Source of the DNA: Christensenella sp. UBA7868
GTDB lineage: Bacteria; Bacillota; Clostridia; Christensenellales; UBA1242
Direction: 5' to 3'
Length of the DNA stretch: 12,452 nt
Assembly: GCA_002501285.1 (NCBI GenBank)
Contig: DLSG01000034.1
Span: 1 to 12,452, forward strand
The notes below the pieces were generated by a model. That model saw only the letters and a list, made by a program, of their open reading frames with translations. It was not told the origin of the DNA and did not search any database. The position numbers were made by a program, and so were the translations under genes. Shown piece by piece: positions 1 to 6,068 of the stretch. Each line of letters opens with the position of its first letter. The stretch's first letter is position 1.

Positions 1-1
1 A

Positions 2-40
2 GCCATAAAAGCCGCGTTGAAACATTTTGAAATCATATAA
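2..40 (+). CDS. possible 3' end of an upstream gene (partial)
   Basis: An open frame enters from the left edge and ends at TAA (38-40), giving the C-terminal tail AIKAALKHFEII. It ends about 10 nt before a rho-independent terminator on the same strand, as expected for the last codons of a gene outside the window. Twelve residues are too few to name a family. One other frame stays open only to position 30 and the third stops at once, so the choice of frame is tentative. Confidence 0.3.
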   Translation, partial: AIKAALKHFEII

Positions 41-50
41 AAACATTTAA

Positions 51-78
51 AGTCGAAGAGAAGATCTTCGGCTTTTTT
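51..78 (+). terminator. rho-independent terminator of the upstream gene
   Basis: A 9-bp stem (51-59 with 65-73, one G-U wobble) closes a 5-nt loop GAAGA and runs straight into a T tract (73-78). It insulates the island from the gene to its left. Confidence 0.8.
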
Positions 79-134
79 GTTTATATAAGCAAAATATTTA
101 TTGATAGAGTTCACGAAACTACGATTTTTTGATT

Positions 135-235
135 GTGCAAAATTTGCACTTTTGTGTGCAAACTCTATTTTTTATGTGCAAACTTGCGATTTTATGTGCA
201 AACTTGCGATTTTGTGTGCAAACTCGCATTTTGTC
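135..235. repeat. five 20-21 bp direct repeats upstream of the AlbA_2 gene
   Basis: The word GTGCAAA recurs at 135, 156, 176, 196 and 216, with spacings of 21, 20, 20 and 20 bp, close to two helical turns. The three right-hand copies read roughly GTGCAAACTTGCGATTTTAT. The leftmost copy is a perfect 15-bp dyad, GTGCAAAATTTGCAC (135-149), which suggests that the other copies are degenerate versions of a palindromic protein-binding site. The array ends 33 bp before the -35 box of the promoter at 268. Helical phasing next to a promoter suggests an operator array, perhaps for the adjacent HTH-containing protein. No spacers of CRISPR type are present. Confidence 0.75.
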
Positions 236-267
236 GATTATTTTTTGCTGTTTTTATTGATTTGCTA

Positions 268-296
268 TTGATTTTTTGAATAAAACCTGTTATAAT
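268..296 (+). promoter_or_regulatory. sigma-70 type promoter with extended -10, for the AlbA_2 gene
   Basis: TTGATT (268-273), a 17-bp spacer, and TATAAT (291-296) preceded by TG (TGTTATAAT, 288-296). The predicted transcript starts near 303 and has a leader of about 24 nt. Confidence 0.75.
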
Positions 297-313
297 ATTA
301 TCAACGATAGTCA

Positions 314-321
314 AAAGGTGG
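314..321 (+). promoter_or_regulatory. ribosome binding site for the AlbA_2 gene
   Basis: AAAGGTGG lies 5 nt before the ATG at 327 and fixes that start. Confidence 0.7.
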
Positions 322-326
322 AATAA

Positions 327-1751
327 ATGCAAGCCGAAACTCTTAAAAAACTTATAAATGACGTTATTACAAAAAAAGCGGAATCTCAAACTATTGAAAT
401 CAAAAGTGCCGAACATGGCTGCCCTACTCGTTTGTTTGATACACTTTCGTCGTTTTCAAATCAGGACGATGGCGGCATAATTATTTTCGGTATAGATGAA
501 AAAGACAATTTCGCTATTAAAGGAGTTTATGACGCTCAGGATTTGCAAAAAAAGGTAACCGAACAATGCAAACAAATGGAGCCTGCAGTCAGAGCGTTGT
601 TTACTATGTGTGAAATCGGAGAGAAGATACTTGTGTCTGCCGAAATTCCCGGTGTAGATGTTTCCGATCGCCCTGTTTTTTACAAAGGCGTGGGGAGAAT
701 TAAGGGATCGTATATTCGCGTCGGAGAATCTGACGAACCGATGAGTGAGTATGAGATTTATAGTTACGAGGCTTTTCGTAAAAGAATCCGAGACGATATC
801 AGAATTGTAGAAGGGGCTAAAACTCAACTTTTCGACGAGAAAAGAATGACTGAATATTTGTCGCGGGTTAAAAGCGAACGAAGAAATCTTGCAGATAACG
901 TGTCGGACGATGAAATTCTTGAATTAATGGGCGTAACGAGCGACGGAACACCGACACTTGCGGGGCTTATGACTTTTTCTAAATATCCGCAAACGTATTT
1001 TCCTCAACTTTGTATCACTGCCGTAGCCTTACCCGGAACGGAAATGGGAGAAACGGGAACAGACGGAGAACGCTTTATCGATAATAAACGCATTACGGGA
1101 GCGATTCCAGATATGCTTGAAGAGGCGGTTGAATTCGTGCGGACAAACAGCCGGACGAAAACTATAATAGACGATAACGGCAAGAGAGTAGATAAAAACG
1201 AATACCCGATTAAGGCTGTTCGTGAAGCGATATTAAACGCGCTCGTTCATCGTGATTATAGTATCTATACAGAAAATACTCCTATTCGTATAGAAATGTA
1301 TCGCGATCGTATGGAAGTGACTAATAGCGGCGGATTGTATGGTAAAATCAGTATAGACGCTTTGGGAAAAGTTCACCCTGAAACGAGAAACGCCGCTTTG
1401 GCAAATATGCTCGAACTACTGAATATTACAGAAAACAGATATTCTGGTATTCCGACAATGCGCAGAGAATTTTTGAATGCGGGCTTGCCCGCACCTAATT
1501 TTTCGGTAATACACGGCGAATTTAAAGTTGTAATGAGAAACGGATATCTGAATAATTCCGATTCCATAGAGGATTCAATTCTTAATTTCTGCGAAATTCC
1601 TCGTTCGAGAGCCGAATTGATTGAATTTACGGGGAAATCCAGAAATTACGTTTTGAAACAACTGATTGCACCGCTTGTTGAATGCGGTAAATTAAAATTA
1701 ACCATGCCGGATAAACCTAAAAGTTCAAATCAAAAGTATGTAAAAGCATAA
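327..1751 (+). CDS. AlbA_2 (Schlafen-type) domain / GHKL-like ATP-binding protein with winged-helix tail
   Basis: This 474-aa protein belongs to the COG2865 group (AlbA_2 putative nucleic-acid-binding domain plus HATPase_c_4-like domain), often annotated as RecG-related or as a transcriptional regulator. Residues about 20-140 form the AlbA_2 part, with EIKSAEHG (24-31) and GGIIIFGIDEK (49-59). A GHKL-type nucleotide-binding segment follows, with the N-box AILNALVHRDYS (301-312, Asn304) and the ERMEV/NSGGL-like motif DRMEVTNSGGL (327-337). The RYSGIPTMRREF stretch (371-382) is also typical of the group. Residues about 415-465 look like a winged helix. The length is normal and nothing is broken. 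It has its own promoter and an upstream repeat array. Without the insertion sequence its stop would lie only about 48 bp before the CBASS start, so it may once have been linked to that operon. A regulatory role is inferred; the family is called with good confidence. Confidence 0.85.
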   Translation: MQAETLKKLINDVITKKAESQTIEIKSAEHGCPTRLFDTLSSFSNQDDGGIIIFGIDEKDNFAIKGVYDAQDLQKKVTEQCKQMEPAVRALFTMCEIGEKILVSAEIPGVDVSDRPVFYKGVGRIKGSYIRVGESDEPMSEYEIYSYEAFRKRIRDDIRIVEGAKTQLFDEKRMTEYLSRVKSERRNLADNVSDDEILELMGVTSDGTPTLAGLMTFSKYPQTYFPQLCITAVALPGTEMGETGTDGERFIDNKRITGAIPDMLEEAVEFVRTNSRTKTIIDDNGKRVDKNEYPIKAVREAILNALVHRDYSIYTENTPIRIEMYRDRMEVTNSGGLYGKISIDALGKVHPETRNAALANMLELLNITENRYSGIPTMRREFLNAGLPAPNFSVIHGEFKVVMRNGYLNNSDSIEDSILNFCEIPRSRAELIEFTGKSRNYVLKQLIAPLVECGKLKLTMPDKPKSSNQKYVKA

Positions 1752-1772
1752 AGTAAAATTATAGTGTAGATT

Positions 1773-1784
1773 ATTTAAATATTT
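1773..1784. repeat. target-site duplication, left copy
   Basis: ATTTAAATATTT, identical to 3461-3472 on the other side of the insertion sequence. A 12-bp duplication fits IS4-type elements, some subgroups of which make 10-13 bp duplications. Confidence 0.8.
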
Positions 1785-1802
1785 TAGGCGATTGTAAAAG
1801 TC
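1785..1802. repeat. left terminal inverted repeat of the insertion sequence
   Basis: TAGGCGATTGTAAAAGTC; pairs with 3444-3460. Similarity continues weakly inward: both ends reach an AAAAAGC word shortly inside. Confidence 0.75.
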
Positions 1803-1876
1803 TGAAGTAAAAAGCGGGAAAACGAATAAAACGGTATAAACAAAAGAAAGTAATAGAAAAGCTAAAAAATAGCACG

Positions 1877-1903
1877 AAAAAGGCAGGCGGTTGCCCGTCT
1901 GTC
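1877..1903 (-). terminator. rho-independent terminator of the transposase gene
   Basis: Read on the minus strand, a 9-bp GC-rich stem (1895-1903 with 1882-1890, two G-U type pairs) closes a GCAA tetraloop and is followed by TTTTT (1881-1877). It lies 23 nt after the transposase stop, inside the element. Confidence 0.8.
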
Positions 1904-1926
1904 AAACGAAATATGAGATAAAAAAT

Positions 1927-3336
1927 CTAACAAGCCATAAGTTTACGAATGCTTTTAAAAAGATGTTGTTTGTTAAGTTTATTGGCGAGAATAACGCCGA
2001 TGAGCTGAACAATACCCGAGAGGTAAAGGTCGGCTTTCAACGAAACGGTCTTAAAACTTCGGTTATCGGCTAAAGCAAACGAATCTTTCAAAAGGTTAAT
2101 GGTTCTCTCGATTGTAACTCTGTTTTTGTAAATATTATCCCAATGTTTGGAATTCCTCGGAACGCCGGGATAAAGTCTGAAGTCTTTATCAGGATATGTA
2201 TAAACGCATTTACCGTAAGACGATTGAGTGCAAGGCGAATCGCAAACACAAATACGTTTGGAAGATTTGGGGATAACAACAGATTTAGGGCAAACCCACT
2301 TAAAACGAACGGAACGATTTTTACCGCCGGATTTGCCGAGGAAAGTAAATTTTGAACGGTCGAGGTGGCAAACCGGAGTACCGTCCGAATCAAATAAAGC
2401 ATCGGAAATCTTGGAATTTCTCAAATTCATCGGAATAACGGCTCTGGAAAAACCGAATCGATTTTTAAGTAACGAATAATTATCGTAGGAATCGAAAGCG
2501 GAATCACCAATGAAAGTGGAAAACTTTGTATTCGGGTGAGAATTAAAGAAATCGGAAAGAACGACTTTTAAAGCGGAGGAATCGCCGAGTTCTTTATCTG
2601 AATCGGGATTGTTAGTCCGAGAAGTCTTGAAATCGTTATCAAAGACGGAAATATGTCTGACGATGCCCAAACCGTTAGTGACAATACCTGCCTTTAAAGC
2701 ATAACAAAAATGACCGTTGACATATTGTTGACGAAAGTCGGGATTTGTTTCGGACTCGGACGGAAGAGACGAATAAACGGCGATATAGGGATTAAAATCA
2801 GGGTTGTTTTTAGAAAGGGACTTAGCTTGTTTAAGTTTCGTGTTAAAGAATTTAGGATTGTTTTCGGAAACCTTGGCTTCGATGCCCGTGGTATCGAAAA
2901 CAAGATAATCTGCTTTTTTAGAATTGATTTGACGGCAAATGGGTTCAGTGATATCAACCAACCGATCAAACATTTTAACGATATACTTGAAATAATCGCT
3001 GTAAAAACGAGATATTTGCGAAGGATCGGGGACTTTTGAAAAACCGCACAAATCGCTGAGTTCGCGACTGCAACGCAAAACGTTAAGCATTTGAGTATTT
3101 TGAGAAAATCCGAACAGTTTTTTAAGGATGATAAACCAAAGAAAGCTGTCGAGATGATAAATGCGGGTGCGTCCCATACGTTTATTGAACGCAAGTTTAA
3201 ATTCGTAAGGGATAAGCTCGTCAAGGTTGATGTGTTCGTCTAAGAGAGAAACAAGTTTGCAATCTTGTTTTTCCATAGAGTCGGATACATGGTTGTAAAT
3301 GTCTTCAAAGGATATTTGCACGTTCTTAATTCGCAT
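1927..3336 (-). CDS. DDE transposase (DDE_Tnp_1 / IS4-IS1182-like)
   Basis: This 469-aa transposase appears complete. The N-terminal 130 residues resemble the InsH/DUF772-type domain that precedes DDE_Tnp_1 catalytic cores. The acidic triad is visible: Asp148 in VFDTTG, Asp278 in FIGDSAFD, and Glu410 in the signature Y403-x2-R406-x3-E410-x6-K417, which matches the IS4-group Y-(2)-R-(3)-E-(6)-K motif exactly. Between the second Asp and the Glu is an insertion with clustered cysteines (Cys349, 363, 365, 369, 377) that could bind zinc. The start is ATG at 3334-3336, with only a weak purine-rich site (AGAGAAAAA) before it. It acts in cis on the ends of the surrounding element. The DDE call is firm, but I cannot decide between IS4, IS1182 and an unclassified group by eye. 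Confidence 0.92.
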   Translation of the reverse strand: MRIKNVQISFEDIYNHVSDSMEKQDCKLVSLLDEHINLDELIPYEFKLAFNKRMGRTRIYHLDSFLWFIILKKLFGFSQNTQMLNVLRCSRELSDLCGFSKVPDPSQISRFYSDYFKYIVKMFDRLVDITEPICRQINSKKADYLVFDTTGIEAKVSENNPKFFNTKLKQAKSLSKNNPDFNPYIAVYSSLPSESETNPDFRQQYVNGHFCYALKAGIVTNGLGIVRHISVFDNDFKTSRTNNPDSDKELGDSSALKVVLSDFFNSHPNTKFSTFIGDSAFDSYDNYSLLKNRFGFSRAVIPMNLRNSKISDALFDSDGTPVCHLDRSKFTFLGKSGGKNRSVRFKWVCPKSVVIPKSSKRICVCDSPCTQSSYGKCVYTYPDKDFRLYPGVPRNSKHWDNIYKNRVTIERTINLLKDSFALADNRSFKTVSLKADLYLSGIVQLIGVILANKLNKQHLFKSIRKLMAC

Positions 3337-3372
3337 AATTTTTTCTCTGTTTTTGTTTGTTTTTGCAAATTT

Positions 3373-3378
3373 ATTATA
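3373..3378 (-). promoter_or_regulatory. -10 box for the transposase gene
   Basis: TATAAT on the minus strand, 37 bp upstream of the transposase ATG. A matching -35 box is poor (CTGATT at 17 bp), so expression is probably low. Confidence 0.45.
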
Positions 3379-3425
3379 CTACAAAAACGGAGAAAAATCA
3401 GTTGTTTTAACTTCAAAAAAGCTTT

Positions 3426-3461
3426 TTGCCGATTGACTTTTTTGACTTTTACAATCGGCAA
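3426..3461. repeat. subterminal hairpin with outward -35-like boxes at the right end of the insertion sequence
   Basis: TTGCCGATTG (3426-3435) is the reverse complement of CAATCGGCAA (3452-3461), a 10-bp stem around a 16-nt loop. Two copies of TTGACT, each 5 of 6 to the -35 consensus, point outward towards the CBASS genes at 3433-3438 and 3442-3447. The hairpin includes part of the right terminal repeat. The left end has no equivalent palindrome. Confidence 0.6.
3444..3460. repeat. right terminal inverted repeat of the insertion sequence
   Basis: On the minus strand this reads TGCCGATTGTAAAAGTC and matches the left end at 1785-1802. Confidence 0.75.
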
Positions 3462-3472
3462 TTTAAATATTT
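3461..3472. repeat. target-site duplication, right copy
   Basis: ATTTAAATATTT, identical to 1773-1784. It ends 15 bp before the start codon of the nucleotidyltransferase gene. Confidence 0.8.
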
Positions 3473-3475
3473 GAT

Positions 3476-3481
3476 AAGGAG
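3476..3481 (+). promoter_or_regulatory. ribosome binding site for the CD-NTase gene
   Basis: AAGGAG, 6 nt before the ATG at 3488. It lies just outside the insertion sequence and its duplication, so translation signals survived the insertion. Confidence 0.8.
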
Positions 3482-3487
3482 CAAAAG

Positions 3488-4420
3488 ATGGCTATTTCTG
3501 AGGAAAAATTATTAGAATGGTCAGTACAAGAAAGTACTGATCTAAGTTCAAATGCTTATAATTTTATAAAATCACATTTATTTGAATTACCTTTTGTTAT
3601 TCAACACCACAATTGCTTTCAGGCGTTTTTGCAAGGTTCGTACGCTAATGCTACGAACATAAAAAGAGATTCTGATGTGGATATTGTATTACAATATAGT
3701 GAGGTTTTTAGATATGATGATAGCAGCCTTTCGGAAATTAGTAAAAGAGAAAGAAACGGATATTATAGCAAAGCTTCTTTTACATTTAAAGCGTATAAAG
3801 ATACAATTTATAAACAATTAAAAGAAGCATTGAAGAATCACTCTCGTGTCCGGGAAATTCAATATAAGGCTAAATCATTGAAAATAATACTGAAAAACCC
3901 AAGTATCGAAGTTGATGTAGTCCCTTGTTTTCTGTATAAAAAATATGTATCATTTTCACTGAAAAATCCTGATAGTCCTTCTCATTATATCGAGGGAATA
4001 TCGTTTGATAATACAGATAACGATTCCCGGATAATTAATTTTCCCAAGGAACACATTAAAAACGGTGAAGATAAAAACAGGAAAGAGCGTACTAACGGCA
4101 ATTTCAAAATGACGGTTAGATATATCAAGAAAATAAAATCATTACTGGTCGACAGAGGGTACATAAAAGAAAAGCAGTTTGGCTCATATTTTATAGAAAA
4201 TTTACTTTACAACGTACCAGATACTTGTTTTAAAAACTCTTGTTTGGAAACATTTTCAAATGTAGTACATGTTTTGTTAACCGCGGATATCTCAAAATAT
4301 ATATGTCAACATGAACAGTGGAGATTATTTGGACAGGCATCTACCCAATGGGATATCGATAGCGCCAAGCAATTTATCGCTCTGCTTGATAAAGTAAATA
4401 AAGGAAATATAAACTTATGA
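3488..4420 (+). CDS. CBASS cGAS/DncV-like nucleotidyltransferase (CD-NTase)
   Basis: This 310-aa enzyme is predicted to make a cyclic oligonucleotide second messenger from NTPs when phage infection is sensed. The pol-beta-type active site is intact: GSYANATNIKRDSDVDIV (50-67) gives Gly50-Ser51 and metal-binding Asp63 and Asp65, and the third carboxylate is Asp143 in IEVDVVPC (140-147). The C-terminal half, with FKMTVRYIKKIK (206-217) and SYFIENLLYNVPD (233-245), fits the helical part of SMODS-type nucleotidyltransferases. The length is normal for CD-NTases. The stop overlaps the next start by 4 bp (ATGA), so the two genes are translationally coupled. I see no E1/E2 (Cap2) or JAB (Cap3) ancillary genes and no HORMA or TRIP13 genes, which makes this type I CBASS. 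The clade (CdnB, CdnE or other) and the product cannot be fixed by eye. Confidence 0.9.
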   Translation: MAISEEKLLEWSVQESTDLSSNAYNFIKSHLFELPFVIQHHNCFQAFLQGSYANATNIKRDSDVDIVLQYSEVFRYDDSSLSEISKRERNGYYSKASFTFKAYKDTIYKQLKEALKNHSRVREIQYKAKSLKIILKNPSIEVDVVPCFLYKKYVSFSLKNPDSPSHYIEGISFDNTDNDSRIINFPKEHIKNGEDKNRKERTNGNFKMTVRYIKKIKSLLVDRGYIKEKQFGSYFIENLLYNVPDTCFKNSCLETFSNVVHVLLTADISKYICQHEQWRLFGQASTQWDIDSAKQFIALLDKVNKGNINL

Positions 4421-5016
4421 AAGATTATGCCATTGATTCTAATATTAGGGATAGAATACATAACACTATTTTCATAATAAGTATGGCATTAGCTGTGGTT
4501 ATATCGGCATTATTTAATCTATGTACAGAATCTATGGCTAAAAACAGCTTTTGGTTTGTATTTCTAAATCTGTTTATTTTTCCTGGAATGGGTGTTATAA
4601 ATACGTTTTTAAAATGGTTATTTGATAGTCACATTTGGCATTCAAAAGTATTTAAAAAAATTGTAAAAATACCTGATTTATCAGGTGTATGGGAAATAAC
4701 AGCTCAAAACAAGGACGGTATAGAGTATTCTGGAACTTTAAAAATAAAACAAACATTTACACAAATCTCTATATGTGGTAAATTTAAAAATTCAAGTTCA
4801 TATAATACTGCTACATTTATAACAGCATTACCGGACGGAATTTCTTTAAGTTATTATTACACAAATGAACCGGATGGAACGATACAGACAATGGGAATAC
4901 ATCATGGTTTTGCCGTTATATCATTCAGCGAGGACTGTGAAACAGTAAAAGGGTCATATTTTAATGATAATTTCCGCGGCACACAGGGTTATTGGCAGTT
5001 AAAGAAGTCGGCATAA
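4417..5016 (+). CDS. cap15: CBASS membrane effector, Cap15 / S-2TM-beta type
   Basis: This 199-aa protein has two hydrophobic helices (about 14-35 and 44-67) and then a cytoplasmic beta-rich domain (about 85-198). That is the layout of Cap15, in which a small beta-barrel binds the cyclic nucleotide and the transmembrane part oligomerises to disrupt the inner membrane and kill the infected cell. The sequence signs are LSGVWEIT (88-95), SGTLKIKQTFTQISI (105-119), an SSS stretch (126-128), LSYYYTNEP (144-152), HHGFAVISF (162-170) and a final GSYFNDNFRGTQGYWQLKK (179-197), all typical of the barrel. It overlaps the nucleotidyltransferase gene by 4 bp, with AAGGA at 4401-4405 as ribosome site. There is no signal peptide cleavage pattern. 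The partnership makes the call strong, although barrel family membership is judged by eye. Confidence 0.82.
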   Translation: MKDYAIDSNIRDRIHNTIFIISMALAVVISALFNLCTESMAKNSFWFVFLNLFIFPGMGVINTFLKWLFDSHIWHSKVFKKIVKIPDLSGVWEITAQNKDGIEYSGTLKIKQTFTQISICGKFKNSSSYNTATFITALPDGISLSYYYTNEPDGTIQTMGIHHGFAVISFSEDCETVKGSYFNDNFRGTQGYWQLKKSA

Positions 5017-5070
5017 TATTGAAATATAAATTTTGATATTGTTTCTCATTGGATAAAAATATCAAAAAAA

Positions 5071-5076
5071 GAGGAT
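5071..5076 (+). promoter_or_regulatory. ribosome binding site for the M-like subunit gene
   Basis: GAGGAT, 4 nt before the ATG at 5081. The 64-bp gap after cap15 has a 9-bp inverted repeat (TTTTGATAT / ATATCAAAA) but no T tract and no convincing promoter, so read-through from the CBASS genes is possible. Confidence 0.55.
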
Positions 5077-5080
5077 CTCG

Positions 5081-6067
5081 ATGGAACAAGACATAAGAGT
5101 CGATATAAAAGAAAATTTTATAAAAAAACTGGATGATTCCTTGCTTTCGATTTTATTGAAGGATCATAGTTCTGGAAAAAATATCGTTTGGGCTACGGAT
5201 AACTATGAAATAAAGGGTGACGGTTATGAAAGTTATTCTTCTATTACTGTAAAAGCAATTACAGGCAGACGTGGCAACGTAATTAAGCCGAGGGTAGGAA
5301 AATCGAAAAAAGAACAGTTGCACCGAGTAAAAGATAAAGCCGAAGTTTTCACCCCTTCATGGATTTGCAACAGACAAAATAATCTTATTGATAATGCCTG
5401 GTTTGAAAAAGAAAATGTTTTCAATATTGAAAAAGAAAAATCATGGCAAACGACTACGAAAAAGATAACTTTTCCCAATGGAAAAAAGTGGCAAGATTAT
5501 GTAAAATCCAATCGTATGGAAATCTCTTGTGGAGAAGCACCATATCTCTGTTCCCGCTATGACACTGTTTCCGGACTGTGGATTGAATTACAAGATCGTA
5601 TAGGCGTATTGGATCGAAAAATAAGAATCATAAATGAAAATACGGCATCGAAAGAAGAGTGGCTTAAATGGGTAAAAGAGGCTTATAAAGCAACATATGG
5701 CTTTGAATGGCAAGGTGATAGTTTATTAATCGCCCGAGAAAACTTATTGTTTACATTTATTGATTATTACGAGGGAAGATTTACCGAATCTCCTGATATA
5801 CCTACTCTTACCGAAATAGCAAAAATCATCTCGTGGAATATTTTTCAGATGGATGGCTTGAAATTTGTCATTCCGAACAGTTGCAAACCAATACCCAAAA
5901 GGCAATTTTCAATATTTGATATTATAGATGGAGACGAAGAAACAACGGAATTTTGTGAAGGTTGCAGAAAAAACGATAATAAATTACATTCTGGAATATA
6001 TGTAAGAGTAATGGACTGGGATAAAAAGAAATCGATAAGATTTATAGACTTAATGGAGGAAAAATGA
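5081..6067 (+). CDS. methyltransferase-like subunit of a restriction-modification system
   Basis: This 328-aa protein resembles proteins annotated as restriction endonuclease subunit M. AEVFTPSWICNRQNNLID (87-104) has the form of motif X of N6-adenine methyltransferases, and RMEISCGEAPYL (145-156) looks like a variant motif I (SAM binding). GFEWQGDSLLIAREN (207-221) and ISWNIFQMDGLKFVIP (250-265) are other strong-looking blocks. No NPPY/DPPY catalytic motif IV is visible, so it probably does not methylate alone; it may be a DNA- or SAM-binding partner of the next protein. A CxxC pair (Cys292, Cys295) near the end could bind metal. The stop lies 1 nt before the start of the next gene, a clear operon. 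Family recognition is moderately good; the exact function in the complex is inferred. Confidence 0.7.
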   Translation: MEQDIRVDIKENFIKKLDDSLLSILLKDHSSGKNIVWATDNYEIKGDGYESYSSITVKAITGRRGNVIKPRVGKSKKEQLHRVKDKAEVFTPSWICNRQNNLIDNAWFEKENVFNIEKEKSWQTTTKKITFPNGKKWQDYVKSNRMEISCGEAPYLCSRYDTVSGLWIELQDRIGVLDRKIRIINENTASKEEWLKWVKEAYKATYGFEWQGDSLLIARENLLFTFIDYYEGRFTESPDIPTLTEIAKIISWNIFQMDGLKFVIPNSCKPIPKRQFSIFDIIDGDEETTEFCEGCRKNDNKLHSGIYVRVMDWDKKKSIRFIDLMEEK

Positions 6068-6068
6068 T

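Larger units (their letters stand above)
1785..3460 (-). mobile_element. complete insertion sequence (about 1.68 kb)
   Basis: The element is bounded by inverted ends, TAGGCGATTGTAAAAGTC on the left (1785-1802) and the complement of TGCCGATTGTAAAAGTC on the right (3444-3460). They share a 15-of-16 match over the core GNCGATTGTAAAAGTC. A perfect 12-bp direct repeat flanks it. It contains one transposase gene on the minus strand, a -10 box at the right end and a terminator at the left end. All parts are intact and the duplication has not diverged, so the insertion is probably recent. The exact outer base at each end is uncertain by one or two positions. Confidence 0.85.

Noticed and set aside
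135..235. CRISPR array
   Set aside because: The units are contiguous 20-bp repeats that are nearly identical throughout. There are no unique 30-40 bp spacers and no cas genes nearby.
192..416. Minus-strand 74-aa frame across the repeats and the start of the AlbA_2 gene
   Set aside because: It is antisense to a strong promoter and gene start, and its N-terminus reads through phenylalanine-rich antisense codons.
1891..2479. Plus-strand open frames within the 3' part of the transposase
   Set aside because: They mirror conserved transposase codons in the opposite strand, have no ribosome sites and resemble no protein family.
2694..3224. Long antisense open frame inside the transposase gene
   Set aside because: It lies on the same strand as the transposase but in another frame, has no ribosome site and no recognisable motifs, and overlaps the DDE coding frame that has all catalytic residues.
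5017..5080. Promoter or terminator between cap15 and the M-like gene
   Set aside because: TTGATA at 5033 has no -10 box at 16-18 bp, and the 9-bp inverted repeat lacks a T tract on either useful side.
3488..5080. Type II or III CBASS
   Set aside because: No Cap2 (E1/E2), Cap3 (JAB), HORMA or TRIP13-like gene is present next to the nucleotidyltransferase and effector.
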